A DNA stretch of 64,000 bases from Enoplolaimus lenunculus (lineage: Eukaryota > Nematoda > Enoplea > Enoplida > Thoracostomopsidae), in contig JASANG010000258.1 of assembly GCA_030248215.1 (NCBI GenBank), forward strand, positions 5,001-69,000, read 5' to 3'. Position numbers and translations under genes: made by a program. Positions 9,583-20,280 of this stretch are shown here, piece after piece; position 1 is the stretch's first letter; each line of letters begins with the position of its first letter. The notes beneath the pieces were generated by a model that saw only the letters and a list, made by a program, of their open reading frames with translations, was not told where the DNA came from and made no database searches.

Positions 9583-9753
9583 CTTACTTTTAGGGCCGTC
9601 CTGGTTTCTGGTTACAGTTTAGACCGCATTTTTTGGTTCGGCTTCAAGGCTTTAAGCTTTGGCTTAGGAATACACTTTTGCAACACTTAGGCTTAGGCTT
9701 AGGCTTAGAAATACGCTTAATCTACTGTTATGGCCCTAAATGTAACATTGGCC
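9583..9753 (+). mobile_element. TEL-B MITE in copy 2
   Basis: CTTACTTTTAGGGCCGTCCTGG start, three to four TTAGGC units near 9690, and CCCTAAATGTAACATTGGCC end. The left GGCC terminus is eroded. Counterpart in copy 3 at 15546-15718. Confidence 0.8.
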
Positions 9754-9944
9754 AAAATATACGTCGATTATGAAATATATATTTTTGGCTGTAAACTTTT
9801 AATTCTTTGCTACAAACCCAAAAATCAGAAACTGATTAATGATTTTTGGGGGTTACAATTAATTTTAGTACAAATATACGGTATTCTGATACGCAAAAAA
9901 TAGTTATACAACGGTAAGAACAGAACCTCTTTTAGCGATATGAA

Positions 9945-10105
9945 CCCAGGCCCATAGCCACATCACCGTGATAAGGGGTACTAAACATTTTTCAGGACGG
10001 GCATACAATGGGTTTTTGATGACTTATACGAGCAAGGTTGAAAAGTTTATAGCTGACTAAAAATTCTTTGAGGGAGTGGTTGAGTCCATGGCTTCTGACC
10101 CGTAT
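9945..10105 (-). mobile_element. Family G MITE in copy 2
   Basis: CAGGCCCATAGCCACATCAC left, GACTTATACGAGCAAGGTTG internal phrase, GGCTTCTGACCCG right. Same element in copy 3 at 15205-15362; deleted from copy 1. Confidence 0.65.
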
Positions 10106-10434
10106 GAACCATACATAAAATTAGCAAAATGACCATAGTCATAACAAACTAAGCCAAACTTAAAGTCAACTGTCTCTACAAACTGAATTAATTCATTTGT
10201 TGACAAACGAAATGGTTTAGGCTTAAAAGTTTGTTTACGAAACTTGCAAAAGACGCTGATTATATTTTCAGTATAGTACTATCTGGTCTCATTGTTGTAT
10301 TGTTAAAAGCGTTTTTTTTGGTGATAATTGCAATTAATTCGCTGCAGATATTGCAGTAAACAATAGATATGTCTATAGTTGTTAATCAAACTGTGAAGAG
10401 GGTGGGCTTGGCTACCCTGTCAAAATATTTTGCA

Positions 10435-10760
10435 ATCGGATGATTCAGTATAAAATGTTGCCGGAGCCAAATATGAAGGCGGAAGTGAGGCGGAATCAGA
10501 TAGTTAAAATGATGTTTAATTTGCTAATTTTAACAAATATCTGTAATGTGTTGTTAAATCGTTTGGTTTTACACATATTTATTACGAAATTTTAGTATTT
10601 TTTACTAGAAATTGTACCAAAAGTTAAAATGAAAGGCACCAAACAAATAAAATCTTGTAAAATTACTCAAAATTTCACTATCAAAATTGCCGGAACTTTC
10701 GGCAGATTTCGATTTTCTGCCGGAACTGCGATGTTACATCCGGTTGTTCCCTGGTGTTCA
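10435..10760 (-). mobile_element. Family H element in copy 2
   Basis: Reverse complement of 6715-7035, with the CCGGTTGTTCCCTG end near 10740-10755. Open frames on either strand are shadows. Confidence 0.6.
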
Positions 10761-10857
10761 GTGAGCCAGCAAAAATATCTGAACCGACAAAAACAAACAA
10801 TTTTCAGCAGGACAAACGTTCCTGATCCTCGCATAAACCGTTTACATGTCGTTATTA

Positions 10858-11131
10858 CACTGCAAAAAATGGTCAGACAACTTGACTCTCTCCGAAATAA
10901 GCTTTTCATGAATACACAAACTGAGTGAAAATTCGCCTCAGCCATTACCCCCATCTTATTCGGCTCAATACAGTACACAAACTGAGTCAAATTCGACTCT
11001 GTCCATATTCAAATTCAACTCAGTGAGTCGCACGTTTGCCTCTGGCGGAGTCGAATTTTGACTCCGTTTGTGTAGTCCGGACAAGCCTATTTCAGAGAGC
11101 ATCAATTTAACTCCACCATTTTTTCGCAGTG
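10858..11131. mobile_element. Foldback MITE family E in copy 2
   Basis: CACTGCAAAAAATGGTCAG to CCATTTTTTCGCAGTG, TA-flanked on the right, ATTA on the left. Confidence 0.8.
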
Positions 11132-11427
11132 TACGTTTTATACCAACCCGAAATAAAAATCACTAGCTAACACATCTGGTTCAATGTGATTGCCAGCATA
11201 TCACTCAGTTTGATGATGTCGACTTTGGACAAAACGTTAGTCTTATGGTTTCTAGGCTTATTGACCTGTAGTTTTGCTAACACAATAAATGGGATCCAAA
11301 ATTTATGATACTGGTTTTCAAACCCAATTTTGAGATTTAAAAAAATAACTATTAAAGTTCACTTGGGATCAAAAATTCGTTTGAGTACAAAGCAATCTGG
11401 TCCCGTCTTGACCGTCGACTTGTTAAC

Positions 11428-11590
11428 GGCCAAGGTCACTTTTAGGGGCGTAACAGTAGATGATGCGTGCTCATAAGCCTAAGCCTAAGCCTAAGCCTAA
11501 ACCTAAGCGAAAAAAATGTAATCTAGAATCTAAACCTACTCTTTTATGGACCCACCAGAAACGTGGACGCCCCTCAAAGTAACCTAGGCC
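11428..11590 (-). mobile_element. TEL-B MITE in copy 2
   Basis: GGCCAAGGTCACTTTTAGGG to CCCCTCAAAGTAACCTAGGCC. Core of four CCTAAG units. Right flank TGTTAAAT is part of the degraded duplication seen in copy 1. Confidence 0.85.
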
Positions 11591-11971
11591 TGTTAAATCT
11601 TTAACTAAGCCAGTCTTCTATAGTTGAACCAAAGGTATAAAGATGAGTTTAAAAATTAAAAATTGATAAAAACCGCTGTAGCTTAATGTCAACTGAACAA
11701 TATACCTGCTTTTTAAGCAGCATACAAAATCAAATGTATATTGAAATTGTAAGAAAACACTAAAACAAATAAACATTTGAACGTTTTGAATAAAGGGTTT
11801 AACTTTTTTTCCGGCAGGCTTTCAACGGAAGTTTCGCTTCTTGGTTAAATTTTGGCAAAATTTTACAGTGTTCCAATTCCGGTTCCGTTCAAAGTTCGAG
11901 TTCCGATTCTGGTCAAGCTGTATTAAGTTGCATTGAAATACTATGAAAACCTTTGCTGTATTTCTTACTTA

Positions 11972-12237
11972 GGCCAATTTAAAGAACAGGAACGGAACAG
12001 TAGTATAAGCATATTTACTAAGCCTAAGCCTACGCCTAAGCGTATGAATGAGCATATTCTTAAGCCTAAGCCGAAGCCTCAGTGTATAAATGAGCATATT
12101 CCTAAGCCTAAAGAAGCCTAAGCCAAAGCCTAAGCCTAAGCCTAAGCCTAAGCGGAGCAAAAAAATAGTCTAAAGCTTTAGCTTACTCTGTTGCAGTCCC
12201 ACAGAAAAACGTTCCGCCCCTGATCTTTACATGGGCC
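11972..12237 (-). mobile_element. TEL-A MITE in copy 2
   Basis: Inverted counterpart of 5268-5533, GGCCAATTTAAAGAACAGG to CTGATCTTTACATGGGCC, with the CCTAAG array at 12116-12155. Confidence 0.85.
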
Positions 12238-12409
12238 CCTTATAAAATTGAAACGTTTTTAAGCGATAATTTTCGCGGCGCAAATCGTTTTAGATTTCAT
12301 GGTTGCGCTGGACTTTGTTTAGAAACAAAAAATCCTTCTGATGGCAAATGTCACGCGATTTATAACCTTCAGTGAAAAAAGGTCTCGAGCGAGAAGCCAA
12401 TCGCAATTT

Positions 12410-12905
12410 TAACATTAAAGCCCAAGTCACACGTGCAAGTTTTTGCAACGAAAACTCGCAGCTTCAACTTGTACGAAATTACTGCAGCAGCAAGTATTTT
12501 CAAAAGAACTTTCCGATTGTCCAATCAAACTGCATGTGCAAGAAATTCAAGCGACTTGCAGCTGGGTTCACAGGTGCGAATTAAATGCATGAATTCCAGT
12601 GACTAATTTGCAGCTGTAATACCTGCTTTGTAACATTACCTGCGTGTGAAAGTTGCACGTGCAAGTTTTTGCTGCAAAAACTTTCTCGGGTGAATAGCGC
12701 TCAAGTCTTAACACAAAGTTTTGGCTTTTATCTCTGTTCTATGATTGACCTAGTTCTGGATAAAGTTTGCGCAGTGTTCGTTAAGCCTTATTCACGCGTG
12801 CAAGTTTTGGCTGCGAGAACCTGTAGCGGCAAATTGCTCGCAGAATTTGCATTTTTATCAACTAAATTCCAAGCTATGATTTTCGATGAATTATTTGCAA
12901 CTTTG
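12410..12905. mobile_element. Family F foldback MITEs in copy 2
   Basis: Mirror of 4600-5095. GTCACACGTGCAAGTTTTTG at 12426 and GCCTTATTCACGCGTGCAAG at 12786 are the arms. Forward frames here (70-81 codons) read the foldback arms and are not genes. Confidence 0.65.
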
Positions 12906-13145
12906 CAGTTTTAAGTGAAATTATCTATAAAAATTGTTATTTCGAAATGGATGTTTTTGCAATTAGTTCAATCTCGTTAATAAACTGTGTCTGATGGGTT
13001 TTCGCAAACTGATGTGAAATAGCTCAAAATATGCTTAAGTCATTTTTGGTAAAGTTTTCTGGAAAGTCCAGCACCATTTTGATATTGAAAATTGTTTCAA
13101 ATTTCGGTTTCTGCTCCTGTTTCGGTACTACTCGCAAAGAAATTC

Positions 13146-13396
13146 GGCCCCCATGCATAGAACAGGGACGGAAAGTTTTTCGGCGGACTGTAGTAGAGTA
13201 AGCTTTAGCTTTAGACTAATTTTTTTGCTTGCTTAGGCTTAGGCTTAGGCTTAGGCTTTGGCTTAGGCTTAGGCTTAGGCTTAGGAATATGCTCATTTAT
13301 ACACTGACTTAGGCAGAATATTCAATTCATCGCTTAGGCGTAGGCTTAGGCTTTTAGTCCTTTATACTACTGTTCATTCCGTTCTTTAAATTGGCC
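13146..13396 (+). mobile_element. Chimeric TEL-A MITE at the copy 2 / copy 3 junction
   Basis: The left part (GGCCCCCATGCATAGAACAG, CGGACTGTAGTAGAG) is the inverse of the element at 4146-4355. The right part (GAATATGCTCATTTATACACTG ... TTTAAATTGGCC) is the element at 5268-5533. They join inside the TTAGGC core at about 13230-13270. No single element in copy 1 has both halves, so this is a recombinant. Confidence 0.85.
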
Positions 13397-13722
13397 TAGT
13401 AAGAAAGCAAAGGTTTTCATAGTATTACAATGCAACTTAATACAGTAACACAAAAATAAATTTTAAAAAATCACCAAGAAGCAGTTAACTGAATGAAAGC
13501 CTGCGGAAAAAAAGTTAAACCCTTTAATTCAAAAGTTCAATGTTTATTTGTATTTTTTTCTTACAATTTCAATATACATTTGATTTTGTATGCTGCTTAA
13601 AAAGCAGGTATATTGTTCAGTTGACATTAAGCTACAGCGGTTTTTATCAATTTTTAATTTTTAAACTCATCTTTATACCTTTGGTTCAACTATAGAAGAC
13701 TGGCTTAGTTAAAGATTTAACA

Positions 13723-13885
13723 GGCCTAGGTTACTTTGAGGGGCGTCCACGTTTCTGGTGGGTCCATAAAAGAGTAGGTTTAGATTCTAGATTACATTTT
13801 TTTCGCTTAGGTTTAGGCTTAGGCTTAGGCTTAGGCTTATGAGCACGCATCATCTACTGTTACGCCCCTAAAAGTGACATTGGCC
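13723..13885 (+). mobile_element. TEL-B MITE in copy 3
   Basis: GGCCTAGGTTACTTTGAGGG to CCCCTAAAAGTGACATTGGCC, followed by GATTAACA. Five TTAGG units. Confidence 0.85.
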
Positions 13886-14184
13886 GATTAACAAGTCGAC
13901 GGTCAAGACGGGACCAGATTGCTTACAGCTACTCAAACGAATTTTTGATCCCAAGTGAACTTTAATAGTTATTTTTTTAAATCTCAAAATTGGGTTTGAA
14001 AACCAGTATCATAAATTTTGGATCCCATTTATTGTGTTAGCAAAACTACAGGTCAATAAGCCTAGAAACCATAAGACTAACGTTTTGTCCAAAGTCGACA
14101 TCATCAAACTGAGTGATATGCTGGCAATCACATTGAACCAGATGTGTTAGCTAGTGATTTTATTTCGGGTTGGTATAAAACGTA

Positions 14185-14456
14185 CACTGCGAAAAAATGG
14201 TGAGTCAAATTGACGCTCTCTGAAATAGGCTTGTCCGGACTACACAAACGGAGTCAAAATTCGACTCCGCCAGAGGCAAACGTGCGACTCACTGAGTTGA
14301 ATTTGAATATGGCAGAGTCGAATTTGACTCAGTTTGTGTACTGTATTGAGCCGAATAAGATGGGGGTAATGGCTGAGGCGAATTTTCACTCAGTTTGTGT
14401 ATTCATGAAAAGCTTATTTCGGAGAGAGTCAAGTTGTCTGACCATTTTTTGCAGTG
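14185..14456. mobile_element. Foldback MITE family E in copy 3
   Basis: CACTGCGAAAAAATGGTGAG to CCATTTTTTGCAGTG with TA on both flanks. The 159-codon frame from 14210 crosses this element and family H and has no homologue I recognise. Confidence 0.82.
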
Positions 14457-14549
14457 TAATAACGACATGTAAACGGTTTATGCGAGGATCAGGAACGTTT
14501 GTCCTGCTGAAAATTGTTTGTTTTTGTCGGTTCAGATATTTTTGCTGGC

Positions 14550-14875
14550 TCACTGAACACCAGGGAACAACCGGATGTAAACATCCAGTTCCGGCAGAAA
14601 ATCGAAATCTGCCGAAAGTTCCGGCAATTTTGATAGTGAAATTTTGCATAATTTTACAAGATTTATTTGTTTGGTGCCTTTCATTTTAACTTTTGGTACA
14701 ATTTCTAGTAAAAAATACTAAAATTTCGTAATAAATATGTGTAAAACCAAACGATTTAACAACACATTACAGATATTTGTTAAAATTAGCAAATTAAACA
14801 TCATTTTAACTATCTGATTCCGCCTCACTTCCGCCTTCATATTTGGCTCCGGCAACATTTTATACTGAATCATCC
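14550..14875. mobile_element. Family H element in copy 3
   Basis: CACCAGGGAACAACCGGATG start, hairpin GGCAGAAAATCG...CCGGCAATTTTG, TCCGGC-rich right side. Confidence 0.6.
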
Positions 14876-15204
14876 GATTGCAAAATATTTGACAGGGTCG
14901 CCAAGCCCACCCTCTTCACAGTTTGATTAACAACTATAGACATATCTATTGTTTACTGCAATATCTGCAGCGAATTAATTGCAATTATCACCAAAAACAA
15001 CGCTTTAACAATACAACAATGAACCAGATAGTCTATACTGAAAATATAATCAGCGTCTTTGCAAGTTTCGTAAACAAACTTTTAAGCCTAAACCATTTCG
15101 TTTGTCAACAAATGAATTAATTCGGTTGCAGAGACAGTTGACTTTAAGTTTGGCTTAGTTTGTTATGACTATGGTCATTCTGCTAATTTTATGTATGGTT
15201 CATA

Positions 15205-15362
15205 CGGGTCAGAAGCCATGGACTCAACCACTCCCTCAAAGAATTTTAGTCAGCTATAAACTTTTCAACCTTGCTCGTATAAGTCATCAAAAACCATTGT
15301 ATGCCCGTCCTGAAAAATGTTTAGACCCCTTATCACGGTGATGTGGCTATGGGCCTGGGTTC
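15205..15362 (+). mobile_element. Family G MITE in copy 3
   Basis: CGGGTCAGAAGCCATGG left, CAACCTTGCTCGTATAAGTC internal, GTGATGTGGCTATGGGCCTG right. Confidence 0.65.
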
Positions 15363-15545
15363 ATATCGCTAAAAGAGGTTCTGTTCTTACCGTTGTATAA
15401 CTATTTTTTGCGTATCGAATCCGTATATTTGTACTAAAATTAATTGTAACCCAAAAATCATTAATCAGTTTCTGATTTTTGGGTTTGTCACAAAGAATTA
15501 AAAGTTTAAGCCAAAAATATATATTTCATAATCGACGTATATTTT

Positions 15546-15718
15546 GGCCAATGTTACATTTAGGGCCATAACAGTAGATTAAGCGTATTTCTAAGCCTAA
15601 GCCTAAGCCTAAGTGTTGCAAAAGTGTATTCCTAAGCCAAAGCTTAAAGCCTTGAAGCCGAACCAAAAAATGCGGTCTAAACTGTAACCAGAAACCAGGA
15701 CGGCCCTAAAAGTAAGTC
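15546..15718 (-). mobile_element. TEL-B MITE in copy 3
   Basis: GGCCAATGTTACATTTAGGG start, CCTAAG core at 15590-15612, right shoulder AACCAGAAACCAGGACGGCCC. Right terminus eroded. Confidence 0.8.
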
Positions 15719-15950
15719 AAAACATTTTGAAGCTCTATTTTCAGAAATTCATGGCTTCTATTCTGAATTTTTTTAAAAACATCAGTAAAAGTTCAAAATT
15801 TTGAACTCGGATTTCAGTCTAACGTACATTCCTCAATCGAAGTTTAGAAAGGTTGTAGAAGCCGAAACTGGTTAAGCACCCGCTGGTTTACATTTTATCG
15901 TTTTTTCGAAGCTTTATTTTTAAGAGGAAAATATAGATGTTAGGTCGTTT

Positions 15951-16121
15951 GGCCAATATGTAAAACATGGCCGTAAACAGTAGTATAAGCATATCCTTAA
16001 GCAAATTTTAAGCGTTAGATGAGCTTACGTCTAAAACAAAGCCTACGCAAAAAATGTAGCTAAAGCTTTTTCTGTGGTAGTCTGGTAGAAAAACGTTACA
16101 CCCCTGATCTTTACATGAACC
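15951..16121 (-). mobile_element. TEL-A MITE in copy 3
   Basis: GGCCAATATGTAAAACATGG to CCCCTGATCTTTACATGAACC, running straight into the satellite as in copy 1. Confidence 0.8.
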
Positions 16122-16613
16122 AATGGTTAAACGTTCCCCACTGAACTTTACATGAGCCAATAGTTAAACGTTCCACCCCTGATCTTGAGCCAATGGTTAA
16201 ACAATCCACCCCTGATCTTTACATGAGCCAATGGTTAAACGTTCCACCCCTGATTTTTACATGAACCAATGGTTAAACGTTCCCCCTGAACTTTACATGA
16301 GCCAATAGTTAAACGTTCCACCCCTGATCTTTACATGAGCCAATGGTGAAACGTTTCATCCCTGACTTTTACATGAGCCAATGGTTAAACGTTTCATCCC
16401 TGACTTTTACATGAGCCAATGGTTAAACGTTCCACCTCTGATCTTTACATGAGCCAATGGTTAAACGTTCCACCCCCTGATCTTTACATGAGCCAATGGT
16501 GAAACGTTTCATCCCTGACTTTTACATGAGCCAATGGTTAAACGTTCCACCTCTGATCTTTACATGAGCCAATGGTTAAACATTCCACCCCTGATTTTTA
16601 CATGAGCCAATGG
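16090..16613 (+). repeat. 38-bp satellite, copy 3 array
   Basis: About 13 units of AATGGTTA plus a TEL-A end. Unit order and number differ from the array at 7846-8491, so the arrays changed after the block was copied. Contains GTGAAACGTTTCATCC variant units absent from copy 1. Confidence 0.9.
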
Positions 16614-17201
16614 TTCCACGGGTTTAAAGTTTTATATTCAAGTATCGTCAATAACAGGGACTTATGAAGGGAAGGACGATATAACCTCTTAGGAAACTTC
16701 AGAATTTATATAGTGCCGTGTTCTGATGTGAACCTCCACCAAAAATCAATGTGAGTGGCTTCCCAAAGTCAACATGAGTGGTCCGAAAAATCAATAGCCC
16801 CCTCAACCTCCGATTTTGAGTCCAGTCCGATTTGCTGAGTGACCTAGAAATACCTATTTCGATATTATTTTGGACAAGTTTCCAGCATTGATTATTGGCA
16901 ATAACAATCTTTAGCATTCGACCATTTTACGTACCATTGTGTCGACAATATTAATTAGCTTATGGAGCCGCTGTGCCATAAATGGCTGTCTTTGGTCATT
17001 TACAGGGGTGCCTGACCCAGTTGGCCCCTTTTTTCAAAGCCTATACTTCAAACAGTCGGATTCTGACAGTTGCAAAAGAGAAATTATCTCTCAGAACCAT
17101 GCTAAATTGAATGAAAAAATGTCAAAATAAGGATTCATTCAGTATTTCTAAAGCTACGAGACTTGACCCCCAACTGGTAATAGGTGCTAGATACAACTAA
17201 A

Positions 17202-17377
17202 GGACAATGTTACTTTTAGGGGCATTACAGTAGATTAAACGTATTCCTAAGCTTAAGCCCAACCGTTGCAACAATGTGTTTCCTAGCCTAAGCCTAAGCT
17301 GAAGCTAAAAAATGGAATCTAGAATGTAAACCCACTTTTTTCAGAAACCTGGACGCCCCAAAAACTAAACGTGGGCC
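17202..17377 (-). mobile_element. TEL-B MITE
   Basis: CAACTAAA and CAACTGAA flank it (7 of 8). GGACAATGTTACTTTTAGGG start; GTGGGCC end; degenerate CCTAAG core. Confidence 0.85.
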
Positions 17378-17865
17378 CAACTGAAAATAGGCACAGCAGT
17401 AAAAGACCGTGCCAATCACGTTCGGGAACCACCAAAAAATTAAATTTTAGCCATTTTTATTGGTCCAATTAAAAGTTAAATTACGAATTCAATTAGTAAA
17501 GCTGTTAAATTTTTGCAATAAACCACAAAATTAAAACGGTATTGTGATACTGGTACGACAGCTGAGCCAGAATTGTACAGAGTATACATTTGGCTCATTC
17601 AAAAAGGGCCAACAGTGCCCGTATACGATATTCGGCACTATTGTAGGTCACACCACAGTGGAAATCTTTCCCCCGTTTCAGCAATTTTGATTTCGGGAGG
17701 GCTGCCGCACCCCTGAACCCCCTTAGCTTTTTCAATAAATAACATGTTTCGTGCAGGTGGGAAAACAAAACATTTTTATGTTACAAGTGAAAAACTTCCC
17801 CCCTCCCACATTAATGTAGTGGTGAGCGGAAGTACACAAATGCGTGATATTCTAGTTAAATTTTC

Positions 17866-18187
17866 GGCCCATGTAAAGATCAGCGGTGGAACGTTTTTCC
17901 GTTGGACTGCAATAGAGTAGTAAGCTTAAGCTTTAGACTATTTTTTGTTTGGCTTAGGCTTAGGCTTGCTTAACAATACGCTCAGTCTTACGTTTAGGCT
18001 TAGGCTTAGGCTTAGGCTTAGGCTTAGGCTTAGGCTTAGGCTTAGGCTTAGGCTTAGGCTTAGGCTTAGGCTTTAGCCTTAGGCTTAGGAATACGCTCAG
18101 TCTTACGCTTTGGCTTAGGTTGAGGCTTAGGCTAAGTCTTAGAAATATGCTTATAATACTGTTCCTCCCCTGTTCTTTACTTTGGCT
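17866..18187 (+). mobile_element. TEL-A MITE with about 13 perfect TTAGGC units
   Basis: GGCCCATGTAAAGATCAGCG start; TTCTTTACTTTGGCT end. Flanks AAATTTTC and AAATTTTT(C) are consistent with one 8-bp duplication. The run at 17996-18072 is one of the cleanest telomere-type arrays in the window and is split by two ACGCTCAGTCTTACG blocks. Confidence 0.88.
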
Positions 18188-18329
18188 AAATTTTTCATCT
18201 TATAGGTTACATTGCCAAAAAATTGCCCCATTATTTTCAGAGTAATTTTTGAAAATTGCCACCGTTCCAATCAGCCCTGTGGCCAGAAAGGAGCCTGGGG
18301 GGGGCGGGTTAAAGTGTCCGGAAAGAATT

Positions 18330-18345
18330 TTGCCCCCCCCCCCCA
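18330..18345. repeat. Poly-C tract
   Basis: Twelve or more C in a row, next to a GGGGGGGC run at 18298-18305. It could form a hairpin or be length-variable. Confidence 0.7.
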
Positions 18346-18611
18346 GTCAATATGAAGTCCCCTTAAAATCAATGTGAGAGACACTAATGTTGACTTTAAA
18401 AGTCTTACACGTTTAGGCAAGGCATGGTGAATTTCAGTTGTAAATTCAGTGTCTTGTCTACGGTGTGAGCCCCCTTACAGTCAATATTAGGATCCCTCAT
18501 AGTCAGTACGAATGGTCCCAAAGTCAATAACCCCTGCCTCGGCCGTTAAGTATTTTAAGTCCTGTCTAATTTGCTGACCGGCTGAAATATAACTATTTCA
18601 GTATAATAACG
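18345..18611. repeat. Diverged copy of part of the 8492-9017 spacer
   Basis: GTCCCAAAGTCAATAACCCC, TTTTAAGTCCTGTCTAATTTGCTGA and GAAATATAACTATTTC follow the order of 8660-8760. Marks a dispersed repeat independent of the triplication. Confidence 0.5.
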
Positions 18612-19338
18612 GCATTTTATACCTTTGAGAGTACATCAGAGGCTCATGGTAATGGTGCGAGCTCGCACGAGTAGGTCCAATAACGTGGATTGGGTCTAAT
18701 CGTTCATCTCAAAAAGAATTCGTTGAAAAAACCTTAGCGAGCACAGCGACCGACACACTTGACGCATTTTAGCTTCGGTTCAGTTAATATACAGCGGGTT
18801 CGTTTGATGGAATCTGTATTAAAATATTTATTGTCTGAGTAACTAAAAATTGCAACAGCAAAAAATATCCATGAATCCAGGTGTATTTTCAACATTGATG
18901 CCATTAAGTTAGACCTGTCTTGTTTGTTGAGGTATAACAGGTATTAAAACTTGTCTGCCTGAGCAAATATGAGAATGCCAACAGAAAAAATAGTGTAGAA
19001 ATTTCGGGAACCAGAAACCAGACGACATTTTTTGGACCAATTAAAAGTTAGATTCAAAACATTTTTTCATTTTAAAACTCTGTTCGCACATCTTTTTCTT
19101 TGAACTGCCCCCCCAAGTTCGATCGTACTGGAGGGTGGGGCGAAGTACGACGCTGGTTATTAAATTTAGCCAATTTTCACTACTAAGTGCAGTGTAGACT
19201 GCAAGACAGTGAACTCATTTTGAACGCAGTTACAATTTATTAACTTAGCGTACGCAAAATATTGTGGAAGAAGCATTGTGGGTCATAACCCGAACATTTT
19301 ATGCCAGCACCAGTTTAACCAATTTTGGCAACAACTAA
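18611..19338. other. Unassigned spacer
   Basis: No family match. Weak internal similarity (TATTAAAA..TT.TCTG..TGAG.AA and GCAACAGCAAAAAATA / GCCAACAGAAAAAATA) near 18820-18870 and 18950-18995 suggests an old direct repeat. Confidence 0.4.
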
Positions 19339-19877
19339 TGCGGGGTTCACGTTATAACCGGGGCATCTTGGGACACGTTTTGTTCGTATTAGACTATTGG
19401 GTAACATTTTGTCTGCTTATAGGCTTCATATCGTATTCAAAATTTTGTATTTATCTGCTATTATCATGCGTGGATCACCTTTTGTATGTTCGCGATATTT
19501 TTTGCGAATAGTGGTTCTAAGCGATTTTGTGTTGGAACGATTTTTAGGCGTGTATTTGGCATTTAAAGCACATATGCGCCTCTGCTGTCCAACTTTTGTA
19601 CAAATACCCAGATACACTGTCCCGCTGAATATCATGTGATATTCGTTGAAATTTTGAAATATCATATGATATTTGCATAAATGTCACACAGTATCATGTG
19701 ACATACCGACTCTTCTACATGCAGAATATTTGAAAGCGGTGATTTGTAAGCTAATATCATATGACATTCGAGTTTTGTCTGTTGACCAGATATAAGAGCC
19801 CGAATTTTAACGGTGACGTCGAATCAACATGGGACAAACCGTGTCCGGCCTGCCCCAGTAATACCGTGAATCCCGCA
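19339..19877. mobile_element. PIF/Harbinger-like MITE family K, TAA TSD
   Basis: Ends TGCGGGGTTCACGTTATAAC and the inverse GGTATTACCGTGAATCCCGCA class pair over about 45 bp. TAA lies on both sides (19336-19338 and 19878-19880). TWA duplications are typical of PIF/Harbinger; assignment is inference without a transposase. Inside, four ATATCATATGATAT-type palindromes lie in 140 bp. The three overlapping 77-80 codon frames have no recognised product. Confidence 0.75.
19628..19772. repeat. Array of four CATATG/CATGTG palindromes
   Basis: ATATCATGTGATATT, ATATCATATGATATT, TATCATGTGACAT and ATATCATATGACATT occur at about 19630, 19662, 19692 and 19754. All are centred on an E-box-like CANNTG. Spacing is irregular. 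Confidence 0.7.
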
Positions 19878-19894
19878 TAAATATGCTTAGCTGG

Positions 19895-20042
19895 GTACAG
19901 GCCTATTTCTAATAGAATAACCTTAAGCTTTAGACTAATTTTTTGCTTAATAGGCTTAGGCGTAGACTTAAGTACAAGCTCATTGGTACGCTTAGGTTTA
20001 TGTTTAAAAATACGCTTACGGTCTTGTCCAATACATTAAACC
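19895..20042 (+). mobile_element. Degenerate TEL-A MITE
   Basis: Keeps TAATAGAATAACCTTAAGC, TTTAGACTAATTTTTTGCTT, scattered TAGGC units and TTGTCCAATACATTAAACC. Ends too eroded to call a duplication. Confidence 0.6.
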
Positions 20043-20280
20043 ATTTTTAATGATTTAGCCTCTAAACCGTTTGTACGCAACATTCCGACTACTACACCAA
20101 TCTTTTCATAAGAAAACTATTTTTTTCATATTTTGTTGTTCAAACAAATTAAACGTCTCAAATTTCATGGTATGAAAGAGAGGGTGCACGTTCATATTTT
20201 AGGCGTTCTTGGGTATAACGGAATAGTACAACCAGCTAATTTTTGGATCCAATAAAATACTGAATCGGGTTTATTTAAGG

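Larger units (their letters stand above)
9018..13240 (-). repeat. Triplicated block, copy 2 (inverted)
   Basis: Reverse complement of copy 1 element by element: satellite 9019-9185, TEL-A to 9328, TEL-B 9583-9753, family G 9945-10105, H 10435-10760, E 10858-11131, TEL-B 11428-11590, TEL-A 11972-12237, F 12410-12905, TEL-A from 13146. Its satellite is far shorter than in copies 1 and 3. It retains the segment deleted from copy 1. Confidence 0.9.
13240..17130 (+). repeat. Triplicated block, copy 3 (forward)
   Basis: Same order as copy 1 from the second TEL-A onward: TEL-B 13723-13885, E 14185-14456, H 14550-14875, G 15205-15362, TEL-B 15546-15718, TEL-A 15951-16121, satellite 16090-16613, spacer to 17128. 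Within 13300-13560 many one- to few-base losses are seen against both other copies, unlike the rest of the block. Confidence 0.9.

Noticed and set aside
14210-14689. 159-codon frame, repeated at 6373 and 10667
   Set aside because: Crosses a foldback MITE (family E) and family H. Conservation between the three copies is due to block duplication; both strands are open.
4270-17130. Pure assembly artefact (same molecule read back)
   Set aside because: Copies differ by substitutions, a 450-bp deletion and satellite length, so they are not identical read-backs. Local consensus error near 13.3-13.6 kb remains possible.
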